64,000 bases of DNA, taken from the NCBI GenBank assembly GCA_026770025.1, contig JAMXDE010000009.1, positions 2,455,001 through 2,519,000 on the forward strand. Reading direction: 5' to 3'. Below, one piece after another: positions 52,576-62,033 of this stretch. The translations under genes were made by a program, and so were the position numbers. Position 1 is the first letter of the stretch, and every line of letters starts with the position of its first letter. This stretch comes from Craspedostauros australis. Its lineage: Eukaryota > Bacillariophyta > Bacillariophyceae > Mastogloiales > Achnanthaceae. The notes beneath the pieces were generated by a model that saw only the letters and a list, made by a program, of their open reading frames with translations, ran no database searches and had not been told where the DNA came from.

Positions 52576-55314
52576 TTATACGACTTCGCAGGCAGATGGG
52601 ACTGGTCCAGGGCAGTCTGCGGCGTTGTCGATTACATACGTCTCGTCGGCTGACGCGCACAATGGTCCTCGGGCGCAATTGGTACAGCGGGCTGTTAAAC
52701 TAGTACAGACTCCTGCTCTGATGATGATGTCATTGGTTGCACTGTCGCTGAGGCCAAGAAGACTGCACGTGTTGGCACCCGAGCACGCACCGTCTTCGAT
52801 GATCACGCTTCCTCGAATTTTGGTATTTGAGCTATGTAAACGCCGACAAGCGGAATTCCTTTGGCACGCATTCTTTCCAATGAAGACGCTTACCACGACC
52901 GGTGTCGTGGTTGTAGACCCTTGGATGCCCTTCTGCGCAAGGTTCGCGCATGCCTCTAATGCATCACATGCTCCTTCTTCAACTCGTATATCGCCAAAGG
53001 TATGAACCCCCATAAATGCACAACTCAGCGATCCAACACAAGCTCTCGGTCCGATCACACTGTGTCCGACTTCGACACCAGCAGCTGGCTGAACTGAGAA
53101 AGCGCCCAACTCGCGGCAAGAAGATGGTCCCTTGCAGCTGTCAAGTATGATTGCGTTGGGACGTGTGCGTCCGCATGCCTGAGACTCGGTACATGAACCT
53201 GAGCTCACTGTCATGACACCACCATTAGCAGGTTGAACGGTGCAAGCACTACCACCACGGCAGCATGAGCCATTGCATGCCTTCGCCACCACAGTCCCGC
53301 TCCCAGTGAAGAGCTTCGTGTCCTCCTTCGCTATCGCCAACAATGCGCTGGTCACACCTTCGTCGTTCTTGATCTTGTCAAAGCGTTTCTGCGCCACCTG
53401 CAACGCCACAGGCTGTGGAGGGTCTTCATCGTTGCATCCAAAGATGCTCTTGATCATCTTGCTCTTCCCCTCATCAGTCAGAGCATCAACCTCAGAGACG
53501 AAGTCCGCGCATGTGCCTGTTGCACCATCGCACACTACGTCACCAGTAATCGCATTGAACGTTGAGATGCCATCTCCCGGTGTTGAGAGACATCCTACGG
53601 ATAAGGTTGCCCGGGTGATAGTTGGGATCGATGTGGGAGCTGAAGTAGGAACCGATGTGGGAGCTGGCGTTGGAGCCGATGTAGGAACTGGCGTCGGGGA
53701 CGATGTCGGAGCCGATGTCGGAGCCGCTGTTGGAGCCGCCGTTGGAGCCGCTGTTGGGGCCGATGTGGGAACAGATGTGGGTTCAACCGACACGGTGGGA
53801 AATGGGGTGGGAAAGAACGTCGGACACTCAGTTGGCAATTCGTCCTTACCAACGCAATACTCCTCCACCTTGTCACCCGTTGGAAGGAAGTTCGTGTCGC
53901 TGCCTCCCTTGGGACAGGCTCCCTCCGCATCACTGATCAGATACACCGCATCATGATCGCACTCCGACTTCGTCATGCATGCCCAGCAGCTCTGAACACC
54001 GCCGCAACCGCCAGGAGGGACGATGATATCTGTTCTCATCCTGTCATTCAAACCAAGCTTCTCGCATGAGCCTTCATCAGCACAACCACCATCGCCGATG
54101 GTCAGGCTTCCTGCAATCTTGCCACCAGGAAAATGACTCACAGTGGAATGGGCAAGCCTGCAGGCATTGCTGCCAACGCAAGCTTTCGAGCCAATGTGGA
54201 TGTGACTTTGATAGCGAAAAGATGGTGCGGATTGTGCGACGCGGCGTCCAGCTGAAGTACATGCTTCGGTACCGATACACGCACCCTCCTGGATGGTCAC
54301 ATCACCATGAGAACGGCGTCCCGCTCCCTCACAAGATTGCGCACTAGTGCATGCACCTTCACCAACGAAGGTCACTCCTGTGATGAAGGGATTGATCTCA
54401 TTCTCATTCATCAACTCGCATGCACTCGTGCCAGTGCAGGAGGAATCGAGAATGAGAGGGTTCGGTCCCATGTCCTTGCAGGCGCTGTCGCCGGTACAGG
54501 CCATGGCGGCGATGGTCATGAATGGAGGAGAGTTGGAAGCAGAGCCGGTGGTTGAGGTGCATCCCGATGATCCTTGGCAGCATGGATTGGCGACAGATGG
54601 AGATTGGGCCATTCCGATGGTCATACACGCCTCCTTCATTGCATCAGGTCGTTCGGTGACGAGAATCGGGTTCGTGGCAGCGATCAAGGCCAATTGGCCA
54701 GCAAGCATGTCATCCGATGCGTACTTGTTGAAGAGCTTGCGGGCGGCTCCTTCTCCAAGGTTCCCTGCACATCCGAAGAAGTTCTGCAATGCCATGGATT
54801 CCCTCACGGCGATCACAGCCTCACGGCATGATGGCTTGGCAGAGTTGCAGATGATGATCTTGGGTTTGGCTTCATATGGTGTGAGGATGGTGACACCATC
54901 GGGCTTGCAGACAACAGAGATGGCGGAATCGAAATCCATCGGAGGAGCTGATGGAGGTGGGGCTGGCGGCATGGTCGGCGATGAGGTTGGAGAGCGTGTG
55001 GGATCGGTCGTTGGATGAGCGCTTGGAATCCATGTGGGCATGGTGGTTAGATCTGCAGCTTCATTGGAGGTCGAAGGCATTGGTGATGGCGGAATGGAGG
55101 GTTCGGAAATGCCATTCTTATTCGTTTTGGCACCCTTGTTGTTGCTGACGCCGACAGCAGCCTTGATTGTGCGGGTGGCTTGCAATGCCAGGTGCATTTC
55201 ATCCACAACGTCCAGGGTCTTATCTCCGTTGAGGCGTGCTTCAGCCACCGTCATGAAGGCAAGAAGGAAAATGGCGGTGACGATTGTTTTGGTGTTGATC
55301 ATGTTGATCATCAT
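52576..55314 (-). CDS. Secreted two-half cysteine-rich protein with PTS-rich linker
   Basis: 912 residues from ATG 55314, beginning with a signal peptide ('TKTIVTAIFLLAFMTVAEA'). A short Pro/Thr/Ser stretch precedes the first half, which opens 'KIIICNSAKPSCREAVIAVR' and 'FFGCAGNLGEGAARKLFNKY'. It continues as many 15-25-residue units with 'GACxGxxAC' signatures, probably a disulphide-stabilised beta-helix-like stack. 'CPTFFPTPFPTV' leads into a linker of about 60 residues (PTSAPTAAPT repeats). The second half repeats the plan: 'FVSEVDALTDEGKSKMIKSI', 'FDKIKNDEGVTSALLAIAKE' and further 'GACSGANTC' units. It ends 'CPGPVPSACEVV' without a membrane tail, so it is probably secreted into the wall or medium. 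Such linkers are common in diatom extracellular proteins. The broken paralogue is at 19,112-21,833. Confidence 0.9.
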   Translation of the reverse strand: MMINMINTKTIVTAIFLLAFMTVAEARLNGDKTLDVVDEMHLALQATRTIKAAVGVSNNKGAKTNKNGISEPSIPPSPMPSTSNEAADLTTMPTWIPSAHPTTDPTRSPTSSPTMPPAPPPSAPPMDFDSAISVVCKPDGVTILTPYEAKPKIIICNSAKPSCREAVIAVRESMALQNFFGCAGNLGEGAARKLFNKYASDDMLAGQLALIAATNPILVTERPDAMKEACMTIGMAQSPSVANPCCQGSSGCTSTTGSASNSPPFMTIAAMACTGDSACKDMGPNPLILDSSCTGTSACELMNENEINPFITGVTFVGEGACTSAQSCEGAGRRSHGDVTIQEGACIGTEACTSAGRRVAQSAPSFRYQSHIHIGSKACVGSNACRLAHSTVSHFPGGKIAGSLTIGDGGCADEGSCEKLGLNDRMRTDIIVPPGGCGGVQSCWACMTKSECDHDAVYLISDAEGACPKGGSDTNFLPTGDKVEEYCVGKDELPTECPTFFPTPFPTVSVEPTSVPTSAPTAAPTAAPTAAPTSAPTSSPTPVPTSAPTPAPTSVPTSAPTSIPTITRATLSVGCLSTPGDGISTFNAITGDVVCDGATGTCADFVSEVDALTDEGKSKMIKSIFGCNDEDPPQPVALQVAQKRFDKIKNDEGVTSALLAIAKEDTKLFTGSGTVVAKACNGSCCRGGSACTVQPANGGVMTVSSGSCTESQACGRTRPNAIILDSCKGPSSCRELGAFSVQPAAGVEVGHSVIGPRACVGSLSCAFMGVHTFGDIRVEEGACDALEACANLAQKGIQGSTTTTPVVVSVFIGKNACQRNSACRRLHSSNTKIRGSVIIEDGACSGANTCSLLGLSDSATNDIIIRAGVCTSLTARCTNCARGPLCASADETYVIDNAADCPGPVPSACEVV

Positions 55315-55698
55315 GGTTATCGCGCTGTATGGTATGTTGTGGAGTGATGGAAGATGGGATTCGTTGCTGTTGCTATTGCTGTCAGTTTCCGATTCGAAGT
55401 GGAGCTTGTTGATTTTGTGAGGAGAATGATGCTGACGATGATGATGGTCCTTTTGCTTCCTGTTTCCCCCTCAGACACCGTCAAGAGCAAGGGGCTTCGA
55501 CTGTTGGAGTTGGAGAGCACATGTTTGGCGATGTGTGTGGATGTTGCACTTGGTCGCGTTGAGTTGAGATGAGTTCGATTGACTTCACTCATGGCGGAAT
55601 ACCTGATGCATCGAAACGCACCCTGATACCAACTGTGCTTGAAGTCTGCGTGAGCCACCCTCAGAGTTGGAGATGAAGTATCAGAAACCACGAACCAA

Positions 55699-55945
55699 CC
55701 TTCGTATGCAGGATGGATCCGTTCGCATCGCATTTTGATGTGCGAAAGGTTGTCCCCATGGCGTTGCTGTTGCTTCGCCAGATCAACATGACATTGGCTT
55801 ACTTCAGCCCGTGCCCTTGTCTGTTCCTTCGCTCTTGTTTTTGCTCTCACTCTCATTCTCATTCTCGCTTTTGATCTTGGGTTTGATCTTGTTCTGTGAA
55901 TACCGGAGTGTCATCAGAGAGACACTCCACTTCACTTCACATTGC
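55699..55945. repeat. Diverged tandem duplication, unit 1
   Basis: Shares with unit 2, in the same order, 'tatgcaggat' then 'cgttcgca', 'ttttgat', 'cgctcttg', 'gatcttgttct' and 'cacttcacttcaca'. Spacing differs by insertions. It lies upstream of the 912-residue secreted protein gene. Confidence 0.6.
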
Positions 55946-56103
55946 ATCGCATCGAAGACTGGGCGTATCTTTCCATCCATCAGACTGTAATACCATGCAC
56001 TCCAATCGTGCAGATATCTTCTGCAGTTTGTGGGAGGTTAGCGCGAAGGATCGGTGGATCAATGGAGCAACCTTTGCATGGAGTGCTCGTACTCGTCCTC
56101 GCA

Positions 56104-56325
56104 CTTGTATGCAGGATTGGTACGTTCGCACGTTGTTTTGATCGTGTCTGGAATTGCCATTGTGTTCGTGTGATTTCGCCGGCATGCGAGCAGAATGACG
56201 GATGCCAACCCAGAGCGTATCCTGTTGTGTTTCTCCGCTCTTGATCTTGCTTTCGACCTTGATCTTGTTCTATGATGGTCTCGCAGCATCGCGAGAGAGA
56301 GGCACTTCACTTCACATCCAAGAGG
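56104..56325. repeat. Diverged tandem duplication, unit 2
   Basis: Second copy of the block described for 55,699-55,945, direct orientation, offset about 400 bp. Many substitutions separate the copies, so the duplication is old. Confidence 0.6.
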
Positions 56326-56962
56326 AGTGCATCTTACTGATTGTGAGCACCTGATTTGGTTTGTTGGTGGTTGGGACGATGGATCCGAAATGAAACGGTT
56401 GTGCGCGAAGGAGAACGGAGTTGCGGCAATTGTAGCAATTGGAGGGACTTGCGCATGATGCGGCCCATTCGCCAGGCACAGAACGGAACAGAGTAGACTA
56501 GATTGCTCCGTATCCTGTTTTGTCGCCTTTATCTTCCGCTCCTATGCTCGTTGTTGTCTTCGCTAACATCGTCATCATCGTCATCATCGTCGCAACTGCC
56601 ACCACCTCATCAACCCCATGATCCACTAATGCTCCCCTTTTCCCAAGGCCGTCAGCCTCGCGGTTCGGAAGGTGAGAATGATCACCATCGCCCTGCTCAT
56701 CATTTGTGGCAGTCCCCTCAGCCTCGACGCCGCCGTCGTTTGCATCATGAACATTTCCATCATCACTGGCGTCATCTGCTCGTAGATTCGCCCATACCAC
56801 ACATACAACTAGTATTCGTTTCTGGTATATGTACTAGCAGGACGCAACATTCGTTCCTTTCCTCTCGTTTGTTGGTGGCATTCATCTCATCATCATCATT
56901 TTCAAACGCCAACGAAAGTTTCATCAACAAGCTTCCGTATTCGATGGCAGCCGCGGCGTTGT

Positions 56963-59365
56963 TCAAACCGCGGTTTCTGAGGCTGATACCGCTGTCGAAG
57001 GTTTGGAGCGGGAGCGTTTCTTGCGGTATCTACGCCGTTTTGGATTCTTTCTGCCAGCCGTTGCCTCAATCGATGGGGTTGCGTTGAAAGCGCGATTGCC
57101 CGTATCGACGCAACCCGATCCCAACTTGTGGAGCTGCGATGGTGCCCAATCAGGGAAGGCTTCCAAATTTGTGTCAATCTCAATCTTGACGCCGCTTTCG
57201 CCATCTTGGTCGGCACTGGAGCTTGCATTGTTTGGGAAATCGATATCATCCCGCGGTCTCTTCCTGCTTTCAACGAGATCGCGATCTTGTTGATTGTTGT
57301 CGGAGGACGACATGGCAGAGGCTGGAATAAACGCATTGTCCTCGCCGTCTTTCTGCCACTTTCGGCGCACGATGTGGACAATGCAGCAGGATGAATCCTC
57401 GGATCCGCCGCAGTACTCGCCCCGGGTGCTACTGAAGTCCGTGTTCGGTGCGACGGTGGAGACACAGGAGTCGGCGGATGTATCGCTGTGGGCACCATCC
57501 TGATTCGCGAACGGAGAGAAAGGATAAATCTTGCCGAACAAGACCTTCTCCGTTTCATTCGGTCGAGATTGATGTGCACTTGCGAGTTCGTCTCTCGTGG
57601 TTGAGTCGGCTTGGTTTGGAAGAGTCGTCTCCGCCAGCGGCTCGCCCACCAACTCGCGATCCGACTTGTCAATCGCATTCGGGGAGGCGATCTGATCACA
57701 TTCGCGACCGTCCATCGGGCTCTTGTGGGAAATCGGATGTGGTTGGTCCTCGCCGTCCACGTCGCCGTCGCTAGAACCATGGAGCTCAGAGCCTTTAAGC
57801 ATGGGATACTGAAGGTCTTGTTGCGGAGAGGGGCTTGATTTGGAAAGCATGGGGCGAGCAACCGTGGTACCAACGCCTCCATCCGAGCTCATTGGAGATG
57901 GCATTTTCGCCAGCGCTTGAGCAACAAAATACTCCAGGGATTTTGGGGCCTTTTCGGCTGGTTGATCGTTCAAAGTTTGCTGGTCAGCAAGCGCCACCGT
58001 AGGCACTTCGGAACCAGAAGCATCGTCTTGCGGAATGGCAGCAGCTGAAATGGGTTCCACCGTGGAATGTTGCAAACGGCGTGCGGCTTCTTTCCGAATG
58101 TCGCTCAGCGTCAGCACTCGTGTCACGCGCATGGTTGGAACGGATCCATGCTGATGGAAAGAATGTTGATGTGTGTCGGCGATTCCTTCAGGGCTTGGTT
58201 GGTTGTGGCCATGACCATCCCCGAGGTTTCCTGTGATTACAGGATCGTCCAGGACGGGCTTGGGCCCTGATTTGTCTTCGTGATCTTGAATGTCGGAGTT
58301 GGGACCTGCGTGGCTATGCAAGCCGCTGTCATTGGCGGTGTTGAACTGCGCTGCACCAGAACGATCAAGGATGAGCGGGTCTCGAGGAAGGTCGTATTCG
58401 GGTCCGGCTGTGCGTACATCCCAAGAGCTCCAACCTGCTGACGATTTCGACTGAACCTTCTTGTGTGGGTCAGCACGACTGCGCAGCATCGACTTGAGGC
58501 GTGCGATCACCCCACAGGCAATTATCGCAAGTCCCACTTCAGCCAAGTGCATCGCTGGGAACTCGTCGGCTTCTGTCGCGCTCATCCAACCGATGCTGGT
58601 GGCGTTGGTCTGGATGATCATGGTGACTGGAACGTACATTCCTGGTTGGTGGTTGATGGAGTATCCCTTGTCCTGTTGCTGCTGATGATGACTGTGATAC
58701 GCATGCGTCCCTGTTTTATGTGTCACTCTCGGGAATTCCGCGAGGCGCCTTGTGAGAACATGAAACGTATCATGCTCTGCCTGCAGCAACGAGATGAGGA
58801 GAGTGCGTGGACCGATCGTGGGATCCTTGGCTGCCACGAGAATGACGCTGCCCATGCGACTCCACGATAGCGCCGTGTCCGCTCGAGTCCATGCGTTCCA
58901 CGCAACAGGTTCCAAAACAGTTCCGAACGACACGTCATCTAAATCCTCAACGTGGACGTACCAACTGTTGTTGTTGTGGTGGCCGAACGTGGCACACGAT
59001 CGCAGAGCGGGAAACATCATGGTCTGCTCGATTTCGATGTCCAGCACCGCGACCGAGTTGATTTCAATCGCTCCAACGTGTTCATCCTTCGATTGGTAAG
59101 GCGGTGGCTGCTGCTGCTGATCGTGGAGATGATCATCGTGTGTGCTGAAATATAGGGAATCGTGGATGGAGCCGTCTTCGGCTGTGACAAATGCTTCGAG
59201 AGTCACGAAGTGTGCATGTTTCGGTGGCTGATGTGATGCCTGTTGTGGTGGTCCATGAAGATCGAGGGACGCACTCGATGTGGTGGCAAGCAATCCCATC
59301 AACACGAGAAAAAGCAAGCGGAACTTGCTTGTTGCGGTGACGCTTGTGGTGGTATGACACAGCAT
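56963..59365 (-). CDS. Secreted or single-pass membrane protein of unknown function
   Basis: 800 residues from ATG 59365 (the frame is open further only from a TTG). A signal peptide is clear ('FRLLFLVLMGLLATTSSAS'). Residues about 35-240 form a folded part with beta-strand character ('HAHFVTLEAFVTAEDGSIHD', 'IEINSVAVLDIEIEQTMMF', 'WYVHVEDLDDVSFGTVLE', 'DPTIGPRTLLISLLQAEHD'). A hydrophobic helix follows ('HLAEVGLAIIACGVIARL', about 270-288) and would make it a type I membrane protein with a disordered 500-residue cytoplasmic tail rich in Ser, Asp and Pro, ending in a basic stretch ('KNPKRRRYRKKRSRSKP'), perhaps a nuclear localisation signal. Not recognised. Confidence 0.82.
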   Translation of the reverse strand: MLCHTTTSVTATSKFRLLFLVLMGLLATTSSASLDLHGPPQQASHQPPKHAHFVTLEAFVTAEDGSIHDSLYFSTHDDHLHDQQQQPPPYQSKDEHVGAIEINSVAVLDIEIEQTMMFPALRSCATFGHHNNNSWYVHVEDLDDVSFGTVLEPVAWNAWTRADTALSWSRMGSVILVAAKDPTIGPRTLLISLLQAEHDTFHVLTRRLAEFPRVTHKTGTHAYHSHHQQQQDKGYSINHQPGMYVPVTMIIQTNATSIGWMSATEADEFPAMHLAEVGLAIIACGVIARLKSMLRSRADPHKKVQSKSSAGWSSWDVRTAGPEYDLPRDPLILDRSGAAQFNTANDSGLHSHAGPNSDIQDHEDKSGPKPVLDDPVITGNLGDGHGHNQPSPEGIADTHQHSFHQHGSVPTMRVTRVLTLSDIRKEAARRLQHSTVEPISAAAIPQDDASGSEVPTVALADQQTLNDQPAEKAPKSLEYFVAQALAKMPSPMSSDGGVGTTVARPMLSKSSPSPQQDLQYPMLKGSELHGSSDGDVDGEDQPHPISHKSPMDGRECDQIASPNAIDKSDRELVGEPLAETTLPNQADSTTRDELASAHQSRPNETEKVLFGKIYPFSPFANQDGAHSDTSADSCVSTVAPNTDFSSTRGEYCGGSEDSSCCIVHIVRRKWQKDGEDNAFIPASAMSSSDNNQQDRDLVESRKRPRDDIDFPNNASSSADQDGESGVKIEIDTNLEAFPDWAPSQLHKLGSGCVDTGNRAFNATPSIEATAGRKNPKRRRYRKKRSRSKPSTAVSASETAV

Positions 59366-60130
59366 CGATCTTGTTCCCGATGGACGCTGGGTGCTGCTGA
59401 TGCTGGATGTTTGGTGTCGGATGTTGGATGCTCCTGGTTTTGGATGCGATGTTGCTTCTGCTGATCGGCTCTGATCAGCGGTGGATCCTCCAACGGTTTG
59501 CACCAAACAAAACTGCAACCAAACGCCGCGTCACCGCAACGGCAGCAAACATCGTTCCACGTCGGGTCATGATGCGTTGACTGACTTCTCGCGCCAAACT
59601 GTCACCACCACTGCAACCAACCGTGGCAATGTCTTCCAATGTCCCCTTGTTCTCTGTTCGTCGAGGAGTGCCCTCGTCATGTCGCTCTGTGCGTTGTGTT
59701 GTGCCGATGTTTGTTGTTTGTTTTTGGCGCGAAGAATTTGATGCCAACAATTTCGCAGATCTTCCGTTGGGTCCATGTGGTCGAGGAATCTGTGGTTGTT
59801 GTTAGGCTTTCATCTAAGACTAGATAGAAAAGGAGAGAAATTGCAGACGTGGAACAACTGTGGTGGCTGTTCTTGTTCTTCGATCCTTTCTGCTGATACA
59901 GCTCGCAACACAGATTTACCTGCAACGCTGCGGGTTGTCGATGCACAGCGTCCTCACAAGCATCAGCAACGACGATCGCCACGACGACGACAAGAAGAAG
60001 AAGAAAGCAGCGATGGCAGTCACAACCACACCAATAGACGAGTAGAATCCATTCTCTGAGAGGCCAGCCCTGATCGAGCAGAGCATCGCAAGAGTGATCC
60101 AAGGAGCGTCGTCTCCCGCATCAGTCCTTC
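59366..60130. other. Divergent intergenic region
   Basis: Between the minus-strand 800-residue gene and the plus-strand small gene at 60131. A purine-rich run lies near 59,985-60,015. It contains no called gene, although the small gene could have an unrecognised 5' exon here. Confidence 0.4.
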
Positions 60131-60625
60131 ATGCTGAACAAAGCAGCCGACGCAGAGACGGCAGCAGCTGAGGCTGAGGAGGGAGCCAGCAAAGCATGCC
60201 TCCCTCCCATTGTTGCCAGCATCATCAGTGCTTGTAACAGCATTGCCACCAGCGTTGGTAGCTCTGCGAGTTCTGCAACGTGGTGGAAGAAATTCGAACT
60301 GACTGAGTTTCAGCAGAACACCATGTTTGTCGCAGTGGTCGCCTTTGTGGCCATTGCTGCTTGCGTGCGTCTCGTCCTCGGGCCGGCCATCAAGGATATG
60401 ATCGACGAGACCATCTTCGTGCCGCATCAGTTCCAAAAGGCCATGGACGTGACAGAAGAAGCGGCATGTGCCCACGTCTCCTGCGCATCCGTCGAGACCT
60501 ACGGTACTGCTGTTGCGGACACGCTGTGGATGGTTGCTGATGTGTCATTCAGCCAGATCAAGGATGCGTTACGCGAACAGCACATCATCCGAGAGTATTT
60601 GGTATACCGTTATGGTGGGTTCTGA
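60131..60625 (+). CDS. Small membrane protein, unknown function
   Basis: 164 residues from ATG 60131. An Ala/Glu-rich N terminus is followed by a moderately hydrophobic region (about 25-48, Ser/Ala-rich) and a clear hydrophobic helix ('TMFVAVVAFVAIAACVRLVL', about 64-83). The C-terminal half is polar ('DMIDETIFVPHQFQKAMDVT'). Composition is coding-like, and the frame is the only good one here. No family recognised. It might be one exon of a longer gene. Confidence 0.6.
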   Translation: MLNKAADAETAAAEAEEGASKACLPPIVASIISACNSIATSVGSSASSATWWKKFELTEFQQNTMFVAVVAFVAIAACVRLVLGPAIKDMIDETIFVPHQFQKAMDVTEEAACAHVSCASVETYGTAVADTLWMVADVSFSQIKDALREQHIIREYLVYRYGGF

Positions 60626-61136
60626 TGCAGCAGCTCTTCTACGGCGATGGAGGGTGAAGGGTCATTCCTCCGAAGAGTACTGGAAGGTATCCTAGGAGCA
60701 TGAGAACCCTTTGGACGCACTTGGCCATAACTTTTGCAGATCGATTGAGCAGACAGACCCATGCACTTTTCTATGCAGACGATACTAATAGACAACATCA
60801 ACTGATAAAGGAAAATGTAGCATTTCAACTGACTGACTGACTGACTGACTGACTGATGCACAAACAGCCACAGTCGAGCCTTGTGCAACACCTCAGCCGT
60901 CGCAACAGATATGCACGCCAAAATGTGAGGTAATCATGTTTGGTATTGTACCATTGTACTCTACAATTATTTGGATGGCTGGCAATTTGATTTCAACGAG
61001 TGTGGTTGATTGGCTCAGTGCATGCATTCACCTGGACAGAGTCGAAGAGCATTGCTTCCCATGCTTTTGCTTTGGCTTGCTGCACTTGCGCCAGTAACTT
61101 GATCCATGACGATCAATGGCGGAACACTACGAGTAT
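60626..61136. other. Convergent gap
   Basis: 3' flanks of the small membrane protein gene and of the two-exon minus-strand gene. It contains the (ACTG)7 run at 60,828-60,855 and AT-rich sequence with 'gtaccattgtactctac' at about 60,949-60,965. Confidence 0.5.
60828..60855. repeat. (ACTG)7 microsatellite
   Basis: Seven perfect copies of a tetranucleotide in convergent intergenic sequence. Confidence 0.95.
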
Positions 61137-62033
61137 TCACTGCCCCACTTCCGCCTGCTGCAACGATTGGATCATGTGATCCACGGCATCGCAGACGCGT
61201 TTCTGTTCCTCCATGGCATTGTGAATACGTGTGTTGCCGACGGTCTTGCCATGATCCTTCAGCAGAAAACGTGCCTTGAGCTTGCTACGGTAGACCGACA
61301 GCCAATGTTGCTTTGTGGAAGTGTCGTAGCTGGTCCTGTTGTTTGTGAGAGTGTTTGGAACGGCATTCAAGAATGGAATTTGTGAGTATGCGTGCGGCAG
61401 CGTGATTGTGGCCGAGCATGCAGCAAGGTGATGCGCTTGGGACTTCATAATTCGGTTCGCCGTCGTTTGCCTGGATATGCGCCAAACTCTCGGTCCATTG
61501 GCATGCTATGCCATTCTGCTTTGCATTGCATTTGTGTTATGCATGCATGACATGGGTACTCACCATATCCTTCCGGCATCCTGCAATCCAAGTACGGGTG
61601 TGGCATTTGCGGGCGCTGTTCGTTTCGGGAAATGCATCGTGAAGGTTCCATTGGGATTGATACGCAGACCGCGGTTCAATCCTGTGTGCTCCATCCATTG
61701 ATACTGCGAATCCTGCAAATACTGCAAGACCTGCTTCGAAACGTGGTGCACGTAGACCTCATGGAAGTTGGGATCGCGATCAATGGAGGGTGCCGACGAT
61801 GACTGACGTTTGTTGGTGGTTGCCGCGACGTTGCGTTTCGCGGCGGTCGTTGACTTCGTCGTTGTCGTTGTGCTCGACATGGATTGCGTCATCAGATGCA
61901 TGTGCGGGCTGCTGATGCAGCGGGCGGTCATCGACGATGGCTGGAAGAGCCTGGTCGTCGTTGCCGTCATGCTTGTGGCATTCAACCTGCTGGCGTTCGC
62001 CGCCATTCTCATTGCGTTCATCATTCTTGTCAT
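61137..62033 (-). CDS. Two-exon protein with mitochondrial-type N terminus
   Basis: Spliced model: exon 1 is 61,564-62,033, the intron is 61,471-61,563 (93 nt; donor ATG|GTGAGT, acceptor tatccag|G) and exon 2 is 61,137-61,470. The join keeps frame and gives 267 residues. The first 60 residues are rich in Arg, Met, Ala, Ser and Thr with no acidic residue ('MTRMMNAMRMAANASRLNAT'), typical of a mitochondrial presequence. The mature part has 'HEVYVHHVSKQVLQYLQDSQ', 'GLNRGLRINPNGTFTMHFPK', 'DTSTKQHWLSVYRSKLKARF' and a C-terminal helix ('VCDAVDHMIQSLQQAEVGQ'). I do not recognise the family; an organellar ribosome or complex subunit is possible. ATG 62033 is followed by several further Met codons. 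Confidence 0.72.

Larger units (their letters stand above)
55315..56962. other. Upstream region of the surface protein, with tandem duplication
   Basis: Holds the promoter side of the minus-strand surface gene and the 3' flank of the 800-residue gene. Two related segments lie about 400 bp apart (see the repeat entries). A minus-strand acidic frame of about 100 codons at 56,498-56,800 lacks an ATG at its start and is not called. Confidence 0.45.

Noticed and set aside
56902-57882. 326-codon frame overlapping the 3' part of the 800-residue gene
   Set aside because: Arg/Pro/Ser-rich shifted frame; the 800-residue frame has a signal peptide and balanced composition.
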